Source of the DNA: Dendrolimus kikuchii
Lineage: Eukaryota > Arthropoda > Insecta > Lepidoptera > Lasiocampidae
DNA: 64,000 nucleotides
Direction of reading: 5' to 3'
Assembly (NCBI GenBank): GCA_019925095.2
Contig: CM034402.1
Span: forward strand, 10,117,501 to 10,181,500
The notes beneath the pieces were generated by a model that was given only the letters and a program-made list of their open reading frames with translations, made no database searches and was not told the DNA's origin. Positions 10,369 to 22,400 of the stretch are shown here, in pieces (position 1 is the stretch's first letter; every line of letters begins with the position of its first letter). The translations under genes were made by a program, and so were the position numbers.

Positions 10369-10628
10369 TTTTTTATTGCAGGAGTTCAGCAGACAGGCAG
10401 ACGGCCATTTGCAACACCAAAGGTGCTACAAATGCGCTGCTGCTCTCTTAAGGGAGACTGGAACCTGGTCATTAATGCCGGAACACAACACAAGGTTGTT
10501 ACCCACAAGGGTGGTAGCCATCCAGTAGGGCAAATGCCCTACCTGGCTGTGGGTTGTTTTGTCGCCTCATACGACAGGCCCTCCCAGCCGCAGCGAAATT
10601 GTATTCTTTCTCCGTTCCTGCACGGATA
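10369..10628 (-). repeat. S1 SINE, near full-length, minus strand
   Basis: On the minus strand it begins near CGTGCAGGAACGGAGAAAGA, continues through GAGGCGACAAAACAACCCAC and TGTGTTCCGGCATTA, and ends CTGAACTCCTGCAATAAAAAA (a long T run on the plus strand). Part of the middle is deleted compared with 18331-18640. The two open frames that cross it are by-products. Confidence 0.8.
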
Positions 10629-11544
10629 AATTATATCTACATCAAAATGTCAAATAATGAAAATTAAAAATTAAAGAGACATTAACATTAATGTCATATT
10701 AATGAAAATGTTTATCTTCGTTTCTGCTACTTAAATTACGAGGTCAGAGAAAAGTCCGATAGCAATGAAAGCAAACATCATTTTTATAATTAAATTGAAA
10801 TGGTCATAAAATATTATGGACCAACATTTTTAAGTAAACTGTGGAAAAAATATATATCCTAGGCGGCGAAAAACGGATAATAAAGTTTGAAAGTATCGTA
10901 GAGATAATCAAACTTGCAAATCAGCATTTTAGGGACCCATAACCAAGTGGACGATGGTGTATGTTCGTCTGTCCACCTGCTTGTTTTGATTAATAAAAAT
11001 TGGATCTGCACATACATGTAACTGAGGGAAGACAAATATTCAGTAGGTATACATTGATGTGTCTTGGTTATTAGACAGATCGTTAAAAATCAGTGATGTT
11101 TTTAGTGAATATTTATTTAAACTAGTAACTACAACATATGGTGTAGTAGTATTTGCCTCTAAAGTTGCCTGATTTAATTAGAGAAGTAGTAGTTTGTATC
11201 AATTTTTATTTACTTTCCTCATATTAAAAATAAAAAGCAGAGTATTGTTAACCTGGGATGAAAGGCCTACTTAGGCTCTCGAATTATTAACGCCCTACCT
11301 ACGCTCATGCGGACAAACCATCTCGTGCCTAAATTGGTCACTTTCACCGCTCATGTAATAATCTACTATTTCTGCCCAATGTGTATTGCTAATGTAACCA
11401 AAAACACTACAAGAATAATAATTACCCGAGTCCTTACAGCTACATACGTATCTTATTTTTATTAAAGGCTATAATATTTTTGTTTGACTTCATTCGCGTA
11501 AACTTTTTATCCAACTTTTTATCTATACAAATATTATCCAATAT
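10629..11544. other. AT-rich sequence, nothing recognised
   Basis: There is no gene, long repeat or strong hairpin that I can support. Confidence 0.5.
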
Positions 11545-11770
11545 CAAGTGGTGTTTGTCCGTTTGGATTGCTACCCCTGGTTTAGAATATGCTGCCATAA
11601 CAATCTTGAGTTGTGTTCTGGCATTATGAGCCACGTTTCAGTCACCCTTTAGAGAGCAGCAGCGCATTTGTAGCACCTTTGGTGTTGCAAGTGTCCCTAG
11701 GCGATGGTAACCACTTTCCATCAGGTGGGCTGTCTGCCTGTCTGCTGAATACGTGCATTTTTTTTATGTT
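11545..11770 (+). repeat. S1 SINE, 5'-truncated
   Basis: It starts within the family body (TGGATTGCTACCCCTGGTTT) and continues through GTTGTGTTCTGGCATTA, GAGAGCAGCAGCGCATTTGT and the tail CATCAGGTGGGCTGTCTGCC. The 3' A-rich tail is replaced by ACGTGCATTTTTTTT. Confidence 0.75.
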
Positions 11771-13244
11771 GTTTCCGGAATAAAAACTGTCCCATGTTCA
11801 TCCCCGTTATACATACCATTAAGAAAAATTGCTAGTGAAAATCAAAGTATTCAATTTCACTGGTGAAAACTTTAGAACCATTTTCCCTTAAAAATTACTC
11901 TTTTTTGAGATAACAATTATCCTTTGCTACGCCCCGGTACAAAAGCACATGTCACCCAAACATGATAATTGCATTATTTCATTCTTAAAGCCGTGAGGTA
12001 GGAACAAACATACACAAATCAAAATAAATTCAGTTTTATATTAGCATGAATTTTACGACTGTATTACAATTTTTATCTAACAGCCGGTCGTAAACAGGTT
12101 TTCTTTGGGAGGCTTGAGCACAAAGGCCTTCTCAGCCGAGAGCTGTTTCCGTGTAGGTATATATTAAGCCAATGTGCGCCATACATGCCGCACCATCACA
12201 AAGCTTGTTTGAAAGAGATCGCTTTGTGGGATAACACTGCCCATAGTGCTACATATAATGCTATCTACGTCCTTTATTGAATGAATCCAACATCTAAACA
12301 TATTTAAAACTATATTTATTGTCCTTTCTGAAAGAATACTTCAATTAACAATATTTTATTGTATTTTTCGTGACATACACCTACTCTTATGTCCCTGCTA
12401 CACCTGGGATAATGTAAATGTAACTGTCTCTATTTAAATATTATAAAATATGGTACTTCTGAAATTGTGCTACTATAAATTAAGAAAATTAAAACGTTTA
12501 TGGAGTTTTTGGCGGGAACTGGAAGACGTTGTGCTGTACAGTTTTATTTTGTAAAAATGTGTAAAATTACTCTAAAATGAACAATAGTTGTAGGATATTG
12601 ATAGTTTTTGAGTAGTCATTATGTGTTTGTGAGAAATGTGAACTGTAAATGTGGCCTTTTGAGTTGTCACAAGAACTCCGTTGAATGGCACCAGCTGATA
12701 ACCTACAGTTCAGCTGTGCTACACATAAGCTTAAGAAAATGAAGAAACTGCATTATAATGTAAGATCTGGCTTAAAGGCCTAGCTGCCGAGACATAAACC
12801 TAAATAAAATAAATAAAACGTTTATGAGTTAAAGCTCTGCATTGGTATACAGGGACCAACTTTCAGCAGTTTACCTTTCAATGAAAAAACACATCATGTT
12901 GAGTGTTTCTGTTATGTCCCTACTACACCTGTAATAAAGTTAGCATTAGTGAGTGTGCCATGCAAATGAAGCAAAGGGTTTAATACGGTATTTAAGATGC
13001 GATATTGATAATAACGTGTCGTACTAACGTAATAAACAGTAGATAATCATCAATGGCGATATTTTTAACGGTATAAACAAGACGCATTTGGCCATAGCCA
13101 CTAACACTAACGCAAATGGAGCAGGGACAATATTATAAACTAGCCATGCGAAACTTCGTTCGTGTTCCTAAGACAACGTTTGGTAATGAATTTCAATGGC
13201 GGCATAAAAAAAGCGCGACCTTGGAGCATCCTTGTGGCTATATT
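11771..13244. other. AT-rich sequence with minor repeat scraps
   Basis: A G3-family scrap (AAAGAGATCGCTTTGTGGGA, near 12199) is visible. A 19-base sequence TATGTCCCTRCTACACCTG occurs at 12388-12406 and 12913-12931. No gene is recognised. Confidence 0.45.
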
Positions 13245-13600
13245 TGTCTCATCATCATCCGAACGCTAAATCCCGGTTGCGCTCGAATCCCCCGCTTCGA
13301 CGCTCAGGTTCCGTTTTCCACCATTTCACCATTGGTATGTATGTCATCCTTTACAATGTCAAGCCAGCATTTATTGGGCCTTTCCCTTCGACCGAGGCCT
13401 GGGGGAGGCGGCATGGCTAGACATTTGTGCCCCCAGATTATTAGCCTCCAGTCTCCATAAAACGAGGCCGTACCAACGTAAGCGACTCTCTTGCAGTTTG
13501 ACTGCTATGTCAGTATTAGGACCATGGGGTCCGTCGGCAAACAGTTTCTTCAAAGAAGTTTGCAAGAAACTCTGATGTCACCCGTGATCAGAAGGCTGGA
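13245..13600 (-). pseudogene. RTE-like LINE, C-terminal fragment, minus strand
   Basis: The minus-strand translation includes KLQESRLRWYGLVLWR and then SPRPRSKGKAQ, with further sense in a neighbouring frame (KCWLDI-like). This is the arrangement of the region behind the reverse transcriptase in RTE-type LINEs, where RLRWYGHV is common. It is a different subfamily from the copies at 5.1 and 19.5 kb, is frameshifted, and lacks all catalytic domains. Confidence 0.6.
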
Positions 13601-13884
13601 TACAGCGCGGCAATGCAGCCAGCCTGGTGGGCACGCTCCCATCTGTCAGCGATTTGTTAATTCTTTAATCTATATTTATAAGTTCGTTTACTTTTAGTAT
13701 TTAGCTATATTTTAAAATATAGTTTTATTTTGATATTATAGCTTATAATTATAAACATAATTGACATTACTTTCTAAAATTCAATGCTTTCTGTAATTAT
13801 GTACTAAATACAGAAATAAAAGAGTGTCAACAAAATAAAATAAATCAGATGTCAGAGGCAAACATATAAATATAATCAATTACC
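13601..13884. other. AT-rich spacer
   Basis: Nothing is recognised. Confidence 0.4.
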
Positions 13885-14260
13885 TAATAAAATCCCGATG
13901 GCGCGGGCGGGAGCGGAGACAAACGAGAAGGAAAGGCCTTACAGGATAGGGTCGTCGCACCAGACACGCTACGAACGATGCGGGTTTCGCAATCGCAGGC
14001 TCTTCTTCCTCGCGAGCCTTTCTTCTCGTCTTGCTTCTTCTCGTTCCTGCGGCTAGTGGACCAGTTGGAACGGTATAGTGTAATTTCCAGCACGCGGGTT
14101 GATGTGAGTGGGTGTAAAATACGGCACAATAGACAAAAAGCGGCGAAGTTTGCGAGGAAGTAGCGGCGCGATCAGTGGTCGGACGTAGACTATGTCACAT
14201 TCCATAGTGACAGATGCGGCAAAATAAAAATGGAAATAAAGAGGCGGTGACCAAATAGGT
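13885..14260. other. Unclassified GC-rich block
   Basis: This roughly 370-bp block is clearly richer in G+C and CpG than the DNA around it (GATGGCGCGGGCGGGAGCGG at its left edge, AGTAGCGGCGCGATCAGTGG near its right). Overlapping open frames on both strands (13884-14129 minus, 13978-14163 plus) have no recognisable domains. It could be a host promoter/5' exon region or part of an unknown repeat. Confidence 0.4.
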
Positions 14261-14551
14261 CGGCGTTAACAAATCCTTAATGTCATAAAACACTTTTCTA
14301 TCAGCCATGAATGTAATTTTAATTTTAATTTTCTTTTTGGCAATTCTCTTATTGATATGGGTGTCGAATTAGACTTTTATGATCATCACTTGGTAGTTTT
14401 TTGGCCTTAACGTAGTGTTACAGTTAGGTGTTACTAGTCTAGTGGGATCTCTAAATTTTACTCTAGAACTAACGCTATCAGACAAACATTGATATTGTAT
14501 TTCACAAAATTCCTATTTGAAATATATATAAACTAGTCGGCGTGAGTACGT

Positions 14552-14899
14552 TTAATTTTGTAAAAAGTGGTCTGCAAGATATGAAAGGTCCAACTCCATA
14601 GACCACCTTATGCATTTTTTCTGTACAATGAAAGCTCTTTTAATGTCTGTGGAATTTCCCCAAATAAGCAATCCATAACGTAACACCGATTCAACATACC
14701 CATAATATGCAGTAAGAGCCGCCTTTTGATTTGCTGTGTGTCTTAGTCTATTTAGGGCAAATACAAATTTGTTTAATTTTTTACGTACCAAATCTGTATG
14801 AGCTTTCCAGTTACAATGCTTGTCAAGTAATATACCAAAAGATTTAAATCCATCAAATTCTTCTATCATGTCATTATTTAATGTTAAGTTAACATCCAA
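14552..14899 (-). pseudogene. Jockey/CR1-type LINE reverse-transcriptase C-terminal fragment
   Basis: The minus-strand reading of about 115 residues contains FKSFGILLDKHCNWKAH and then YGLLIWGNSTDIKRAFIVQK. This is the usual FLGI.LD...W..H and YG...WGNS motif pair found just behind the reverse transcriptase palm in Jockey/CR1-type LINEs. A related fragment with WGNSTDANMIFLMQ is at 61020-61400. The endonuclease and catalytic domain are absent. Confidence 0.75.
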
Positions 14900-15146
14900 A
14901 TTGTCTATGCCTTTAATTTATTTGTTTTTAACCGGTCTAATACTCTGAATCGAGTTTCATTTAAATCCGTTCAGTAGTTTTCACGTGATGCTTTAACAGA
15001 CAGATAAAAAAAAGTGTTTTCGAAATCTGCTGCTCTGAAGTAGCCAACCCCCCCCCCCCGCCCCTGATGTTTTCTCTTTTCTGAATTCATTGTTCAAACT
15101 TGACCCCTCTACAGATTTATGATAGATTCCTATCGCTAATTACGGG
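14900..15146. other. Repeat scrap and 12-C homopolymer
   Basis: Around 14950-14990 the sequence AATCCGTTCAGTAGTTTTCA resembles pieces of common short elements (compare 37100-37150). A run of 12 C lies at 15048-15059. Nothing coding is recognised. Confidence 0.45.
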
Positions 15147-15262
15147 TAGCAGTTTAGTGGTTAAGGTACATACCTACTTGTGTTTTGTTGTTCAAATGAT
15201 GTGGTTTCGAAGCCTTACCAGGGAACAACAACTTAGATGATCTTATTAACCAAAATATATTC
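15147..15262 (+). repeat. tRNA-like SINE head
   Basis: GGTAGCAGTTTAGTGGTTAA is a good match to a pol III A box region, and GTGGTTTCGAAGCC lies where a B box would be. It resembles the tRNA-derived end of S2 copies, but I cannot follow the body. Confidence 0.4.
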
Positions 15263-15585
15263 ACAATTACCATATACTGTCGATGAACATTGTGAAGACC
15301 GTCGATCATGTTTACCGATGTGTTAAATCGATTCCCCTAACATGCGTAGAATCTAAATCTCTATTTGCTACGATCTTGATAATACATATTTAAAGCGAAG
15401 GTCTTCATACACACAGCGATTACACACTCACTCAATCATTGATACATTTTAGAACAAATATGACGTGGTTAGTTATTTTCGGATTTACAAATTCATTTTA
15501 TTTAGCTAATGCCCTAACAAATAGTGACTAAGTAAGGAAGTAGGCTAACATCCTAACAGACAGTGAATAGAATAGAATAGAAAAC
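15263..15585. other. AT-rich spacer
   Basis: Nothing is recognised. Confidence 0.4.
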
Positions 15586-16130
15586 ACTTTATTGTTCACC
15601 ACATACACATATAATAAACATTTTACAGTAGTCACATTAATCAGTAAAAGTAGGAGCAATGGGCGGCCTTATCGCTTTAGAGCGATCTCATCCAAACAAC
15701 CCCCAATCAAGATCTCTCCACGTCCCCGCGAGGGACGCTAGGAGACATAGCTCCCCCCACATGATAGACTAGGCGTGTTGCTGGGAAGTTTCTTTCGCCG
15801 TTTCTTCTCTCCCAGCCATAACACGTTGCGAAACGGCAGTAAGATAGCGTAGGTCGCCGCGAACCACCGATCCCGGCCCGCCGGGATCCTTTCCCTCGGG
15901 CTTTATATTACCTGTCGCCCGTTCTCAATTAGTGCTTTGTGTCGCCCTATGGTGGGCATCATTAAATTCATCCCCCTCTCATGGCAACAGTCCAGCCGAG
16001 GTAAAACTCCTTAGGGAGCTCCCTCGAGCAAGTTGCCCCCCCCGGGCTCGAGCGCCTTCGCTTCGCGAAGGCACTCGCCCCAAAAACCCCGGTAAAGTTG
16101 TAAGGTCTTCGGACCAACAACATAAAGGCA
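15586..16130 (-). mobile_element. LINE-type 3' region (family G3), long minus-strand copy
   Basis: On the minus strand this GC-rich block ends with a conserved tail: GAGATCGCTCTAAAGCGATAAGGCCGCC, a small hairpin motif given here across 28 positions at about 15663-15690, then TGGTGAACAATAAAGTGTTT and repeats of TCTAT/TAGAA. The same tail recurs at 24113, 36350, 55208 and 60414. Upstream in the element lies a segment around 15768-15850 (TAACACGTTGCGAAACGGCA) that recurs at 49683-49760, 51240-51310 and 54540-54640. No protein is recognised, so this is a 3' UTR. The open frames inside it are not convincing. Confidence 0.55.
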
Positions 16131-17039
16131 AGTCTAATATAAAAAAATTAAAAAATCCAAACAACCCGAGCTATGGATTTTATGAACGGGATATTCGCAA
16201 GTGTATGACGGTGGTGTGCAAATTAAAGACATTTAAATAGGATATATAAATATCACACAATACATATAACTAAAATGAATAAAACAATAGATAATAAACA
16301 ATAACATATATTAATATTATATATATATAATATGTGTTATTGTTATATCATTAATTAATATGTATATAGCAACAGCGACTAAGTAAGATTGACACTTTCT
16401 TAGATATAATTTATGTATTTGTAGAATATTAGGTTAAAATTAAATTGCTTATTAGTATGTATAGGCTAGATCGTAATATAATATTTAGTAAACTAATTGA
16501 CCACGAATTACTTTTACATTAAAAACAAAATTTAGCTGAATAGTTTTACTTTATTAACAAATCGTAACTTTTTATTTCTTAATCCTTTAACTTAGCATGA
16601 ATATTAATTATAAGATATCGACAAGATATTCTATCTTTGGGATTAATAGAAATGCTCAACTAATAAATTCAATTATGTTCATAACTAGAGGCCATGTTAC
16701 GCGGTCAATTGTGGTAGGTTAAACCAATCCAAAACTAAACCCTTGTGGGTATTTACTTATGTAAGCGGATTACATTCAACCGAGTATTCACTATCGTATT
16801 GTTATAATATTAGCTCTTAAACCTTTCACAGTTAAACGGACCTTCAGCACAACGGGCAGTATACCAACTATGATTATTTAAGGTTGATAAGTTTCGCACA
16901 TCGGCAACAACGTCGACAGAATAATTTATGGTACTTTCATTTCGTTGCAGGTGGTAAATGTATATGCAAATTAAGCTAGAAAACTATGTCCTCTACCTTT
17001 CTCGGTATTAGTATTAAACTCAGCTGATTTAAGTACTGA
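16131..17039. other. Very AT-rich sequence, nothing recognised
   Basis: Low-complexity AT sequence with TATATA runs near 16315-16345. No gene is recognised. Confidence 0.5.
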
Positions 17040-17050
17040 TACAATATTTT

Positions 17051-17214
17051 ACATACATACATACATAACTTCACGCCAGTTCCCTTGCGGGGTAGGCACG
17101 TACAACAGAGCGCCATTTAGGCCCATTCTTACACACCTCACTTGCTTCTTTGACATTCATAACTCTTGTCATGCACACTCGTCTGTTCTTAAGGCTCCTG
17201 ACATACATACATAT
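17051..17214 (-). mobile_element. LINE 3' end with TATG tail, minus strand
   Basis: The minus-strand sequence encodes the protein end KNGPKWRSVVRAYPARELA and stop, then AGTTATGTATGTATG. It is flanked by an 11-bp duplication TACAATATTTT (17040-17050 and 17215-17225). It is one of six strongly 5'-truncated copies here; the longest is 61564-62143. Confidence 0.8.
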
Positions 17215-17225
17215 TACAATATTTT

Positions 17226-18330
17226 GTTTTACATAATAAGTGATAATAAACATTCACTTTATATACAATAGAAAAAATACATAGAATAACATCGGATAAT
17301 AATATTGAAGCCCACGCACGATATTGCTCACAGAAAAACAGTTAATAAGATTTACAATATAAACAACATAATGTACGACAATAATAATAAATCTAACAAT
17401 AAAAATTATGAATAGCAAGAAAATACATAAAACATATAGTGAAAAATAATTAATAACTTAAGAATACTTATAAATAACAGAGAAGACGAATAACTAAAAA
17501 TATTTCAGCTCAGACGTAGATACTCTCTAAGTCAATAAATGTAGTAGGTAAGACAGATTTGTAAATTTGGAACATGACCACGCAAAATAATATTTTCAAA
17601 TAAATTATTGCTTGCCTCATCTATTGATGGATTCCAGGAGTCAGAACTCACTAAGGGTATTATTGTTGTGGCATAAACATTGTATGGTGAACGTGGTGAA
17701 TCCCACACGTCTTCTCCATGCTTTCCCCGTGTGGTAAATCCTCAATCGAATTTGCCCTCGTTAAAATAAAACGCTACAGCTACGCCGCCTTAGAACATTG
17801 TACTAAAAGTCTACCATGCTTACAATAAACCTCTGTAGTGACCACAGTTGTCACCGTTACTATGACGACCACAAACAATAGTACTTAAAATAACCATAGG
17901 ATCACACCCAACGCATCGTAAAGCACTATTACTATTAATGCATTGTTATTTTAACCACTAATCATAGGTGTAAACCTCTCCCAGGACTTATCACGAAGCC
18001 CGGTCTTTGACTTATAGCATTCGGTCTCTGCCATCTTTCGCACGTCGTAGCTCTGCGTAAACGGGAAACGCCCTACACTGTGTTCAGACGTCATGTACAC
18101 TGGAGATATCGTTTACCCCACTGTTTGTCGTTTCTTCAATAAGTATGAACGGCCTACTAGGGGCTATCTACAAATTACGACACACCAATTTCATGATTTT
18201 TCATCCCTTCCCCGTGCTTGTCACAACTGATCGCTTTAGTGTCACATATTTTGCAATTTTACATCAAGAAATTATTATATTAAAACAGCATTTCCGTAAT
18301 TAGTTACAATTACAGTTAGTTATTACATCC
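17226..18330. other. AT-rich sequence, nothing recognised
   Basis: There is no supported gene. Around 18115-18215 the sequence is less AT-rich and looks repeat-like (CGGCCTACTAGGGGCTATCT), but I could not match it elsewhere in the window. Confidence 0.45.
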
Positions 18331-18640
18331 GTGCAGGAACGGAGAAAGAATACAATTTCCTGCGGCCGGGCGGCCTGTCGTAAGAGGCGACAAAACAACC
18401 CACAGCCAGTTGGTAGGGATGTGCCCGTCTGGATGGCTAATACCCCTGGTCTAGAGTATGCCGCCATAGCAACCTTGACTTGTGTTCCGGCATTAGTGGC
18501 CAGATTTCAGTCTTCCTTAAGAGAGCAGCAGCGTGTTTGTAGCACCTTTGGTGTTGCAAGTGTCCATAGGCTATGGTAACCGCTTTCCATCAAGTGGGCC
18601 GTCTGCCTGTCTGCTGAACTCCTGCATAAAAAAAAATAGT
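18331..18640 (+). repeat. S1 SINE, full-length reference copy
   Basis: The best copy of S1 is about 300 bp. The head is CCGTGCAGGAACGGAGAAAG, followed by GCCTGTCGTAAGAGGCGACA, the body TACCCCTGGTCTAGAGTATG, then GAGAGCAGCAGCGTGTTTGT and the tail GCCGTCTGCCTGTCTGCTGA with CTCCTGCATAAAAAAAAA. The tail after about GTGTTGCAAGTGTCCATAGG is shared with the CR1-like LINE 3' ends at 23640 and 62315. Clear pol III boxes were not found. The short inverted match TGCAGGA...TCCTGCA links the two ends. Confidence 0.85.
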
Positions 18641-18974
18641 TCTATTTGCATTTAAATTATTTTTCAATAATTTAAACACTATAGTCATACAGATAGAGTT
18701 GGGAATATTTTGAATTATTTCGTTAATAGTTCAAACATGTTTTAAAGTTTAAATATATTCGATTTTGAAATGTGACGTCACGAAATTTAGGAACCTCAGC
18801 CCTTTTCACATTCCATCGATTTCCTACTCCTTAACATGTAACTTAGTTTATGGATAGCTTCCCATCTCTTTCAATGTCAGTATCTGATTCTTTGACGAAC
18901 GACTTCGTTCTGAATACAATATTTCAGAAAAACTGAGCGTAACGCTCTCAATCTCACTCTCTCACTGATTTATT
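18641..18974. other. AT-rich spacer between two opposed S1 copies
   Basis: Nothing is recognised. The flanking S1 copies are in opposite orientation. Confidence 0.45.
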
Positions 18975-19255
18975 ACTTTTTTTATTGCAGGAGTTCAGCA
19001 GTCAGGCAGACGGCCCACTGAATGGAAAGCGGTTACCATCGCCGATGGACATTTGCAACACCAAAGGTGCTACAAATGCGCTGCTGCACACTTAAGGGAG
19101 ACTGGAACCTGATTACTAATGCCGGGATCAGGGGTGGTCGCCATCCATTCGAGCAAATACCCTACCACCTGGCTGTGGGTTGTTTCATCGCCTCTTACGA
19201 CAGGCCGGTCGCAGGAAATTGTATTCTTACTCCGTTCCTGCGTGGATATACATAG
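18975..19255 (-). repeat. S1 SINE, near full-length, minus strand
   Basis: On the plus strand it reads from the poly-T/GCAGGAGTTCAGCAG end through GCGGTTACCATCGCC, TTTGCAACACCAAAGGTGCT and CGCCTCTTACGACAGGCC to CCGTTCCTGCGTGG. The open frame 19022-19255 is a by-product. Confidence 0.85.
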
Positions 19256-19448
19256 TACACTCATGTATCAACTTTCAACTTGAATGAAGCAACTGAAGTG
19301 ATTCATATAAACAGATTAAATATCGTTGTTTTCTTGCATTTCTGCGCCTTTCTACCAGTTTGATTCAATTTAGTTGAACCGTGTAATCGGGTTCTATTAG
19401 TAGATAATTGACATTATTCGTGTGAAGTTTATGTCAATTTTTAATCAG
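19256..19448. other. AT-rich spacer
   Basis: Nothing is recognised. Confidence 0.4.
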
Positions 19449-19460
19449 TAGTCAGTAGAC

Positions 19461-22400
19461 TAGGGGGGTAAGAGGCCTACGATTAACATCTTGTGGACCC
19501 AATTGTCAACCTCACCTGCTCGCGGTACCCCCTGCCGTCAGCAAACGAGGCTCTGGCGACCGATCGATGGCGGTATAACCATCACAAGAAAGCCGGCCTA
19601 TAGGAATCTCCTGGTCGGAGACGGGCAGCAGCGTCTCCGATGCAAATAGGCCGGCACTGCGGTTACCAACCCGCATGCCAAGCGTGGTAACTATGGCATT
19701 TATCCCCCATGAGAAAGCACCATAGAAAACGGCCCTCAGTTCCCGGTGGCATCGCTATTCCCGGCTACGGCAGCGGTCGCGGTAACGGCGGGGTGGAGGG
19801 TGCTAACAGTCTCCGGGTTACGGGAGGCTGCCAACTCACGAAATTGCCCTTGGCGACGTATAACGGACGGACGATTAGGCTGGACAGTCACCTCACAGAA
19901 TTGGAAGTAGAGCTAAGTCGAATTAACTGGCACATTCTAGGGTTATCAGAAGTCCGAAGAGAGGGTGAGGATACGGTAACCCTAGAGTCTGGCTACTTAC
20001 TCTACTTCCGGGAAGGTGACAGGGCCTCCCAGGGTGGTGTCTGTTTTCTCGTGAACAAGACCCTCGTTAACAACGTTGTGGAAGTCAACAGTGTGTCGAA
20101 CAGGGTAGCATATCTAGTACTGAAACTCACCAACAGGTATTTCCTGAAGGTTGTACAGGTATATGCGCCGACCTCGGCAAACTCGGACGAAGAGGTTGAG
20201 GCTATGTATGACGACATTACTAAAGCCATACATGGCACAACCTCCGCTCACTACAACATTGTTATGGGGGACTTCAACGCCAAAGTGGGAGTTCAAGAAC
20301 GCGACGAACCGATAATCGGACCTTATGAATTGGGGCGCAGAAATCACAGGGGGCAAATGCTGGTCAACTTTCTAGAAATGCAGGGGCTCTTCTTGATGAA
20401 TTCCTTCTATAAGAAGAAGCCCCAGAGGAGATGGACCTGCCAGAGCCCCGACACTGTGACGAGGAACGAGATAGATTTCATCATGGCGGATAAGAAGCAT
20501 ATATTTAGAGATGTCTCAGTGGTCAACAGGTTCAATACTGGTAGCGACTACCGACTTGTACGAGGCACTCTAAATATAAATTTTAAGGCTGAAAGACTCC
20601 GCCTGGTGAAATCTACTCTCCGACCCACGCCGCCTCAAATGATCCACGGGTCTGAACAGTTCCAACTGGAACTTCGCAATCGGTTCGAATCGCTGGAAAC
20701 CATAGGCGATGTTGAGGAGATAACCGACAACGTGGTGAAGACGTTGCCGGATTTGGGTCGCAGGCATTTTCCGCCTGTACGAAGAAACAGACGGTCCGAA
20801 CTTTCTACCAAAACTCTGGATCTCATGAAGATGAGACGTGAAATGCCACACGCTTTATTAGGCTCGCCAGAGCATCAGGCCCTCTCCAAGCAAATAAGAA
20901 AACTTGTAAGGCGGGACCTCCGCTGCTCTAATACTCGGGCTATTGAGGCGGCCATAGAGCAGAACAGGGGGTCCAAAGTTTTCTCAAGAAGCTTGGGGAG
21001 GAGCCACATTGCAAAGCTGAGGACAGCGGATGGCAGAGAGCTTACGTCTCTCTCTGAGATCCTGACGGAGGTAGAAAAGTTCTACGGGCTACTGTATTCT
21101 TCGCGGGCGAAGAAACCTGCGACGCAAAGCAACGAAGATCCACGTGCGCCACTCACGCGTTATTATACGGAGGACATCCCGGAGGTCGTCGTGGATGAGA
21201 TTAATGCGGCTCTCGGGCAACTTAAAAATGGCAGGGCTCCGGGGGATGACAGAATTACAACTGAGCTCCTTAAGGTAGGAGGAATGCCAATCCTCAAGGC
21301 CTTGGCTGTGCTCTTAAATTCCGTTATCCACCGGGGCACTGTGCCGAAGGAGTGGAGCAGGAGTGTGGTGGTCTTGTTTTTCAAGAAGGGTGATAACACT
21401 CTCTTGAAAAACTATAGGCCAATCTCACTCTTGAGCCACGTCTATAAGTTGTTTTCGAGGGTCGTCACGAATCGTCTCGCCAGAAGACTTGACGAGTTCC
21501 AACCACCAGAGCAGGCTGGGTTTCGACAAGGCTACAGCACCGTAGACCACATCCATACTGTTCGGCAGATTATACAAAAGACCGAAGAGTATAATCAGCC
21601 GCTGTGCATGGCATTCGTGGACTACGAGAATGCCTTCGACTCCATCGAAACTTGGGCTGCTCTGGACTCTTTGCAAAGATGCCGTATTGATTGGCGATAC
21701 ATTGAGGTGCTGAGATGCCTGTATGACGCCGCAACGATGACCCTCCAGATCCAGGACCGGAGGGCGAAGCCTGTACTCCTACGTCGCGGGGTGAGACGGG
21801 GGGGATGTGATTTCCCCGAAACTGTTCACCAACGCGATGGGGGATGTCTTCCAAACTCTGGACTGGGCTGGACGGGGTATTAACATCAACGGCAAGCACA
21901 TCTCTCACCTCCGTTTCGCCGACGATATCGTTGTCTTTGCAGAGACTTTGGAGGAACTTGCCAAAATGCTGGGCAGCTTAAATGAATCTTCCCGACGGGT
22001 CGGTCTCGGCATGAATTTGGACAAGACGAAAGTCATGTTCAATGAACACGTCATGCCGAGACCGGTAAACGTCGATGGCGTCCCTCTGGAGGTTGTACAG
22101 GAGAATATGTCTACCTTGGACAGAAAATAAAGGTAGGCAGGCACAACTTCGAGGGGGAAGCCAATAGGAGGATTCAGTTGGGCTGGGCAGCATTCAGTAA
22201 GCTTCGTCAAGTCTTCTCGTCGACCATTACGCAATACTTGAAGACAAAAGTCTTCGAGCAGTGCGTCCTCCCCGTCCTGACCTACGGGGCCGAGACATGG
22301 ACACTGACGGCAGGATTGGTCCACGAGTTCCAAGTCGCTCAACGGGCTATGGAGCGAGCTATGTTGGGTGTTTATCTTATGGATAAAATCAGAAATGAGG

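Noticed and set aside
15932..16240. 102-codon frame in a GC-rich block
   Set aside because: It lies antisense in a LINE-type 3' UTR and has no domain; the composition explains its length.
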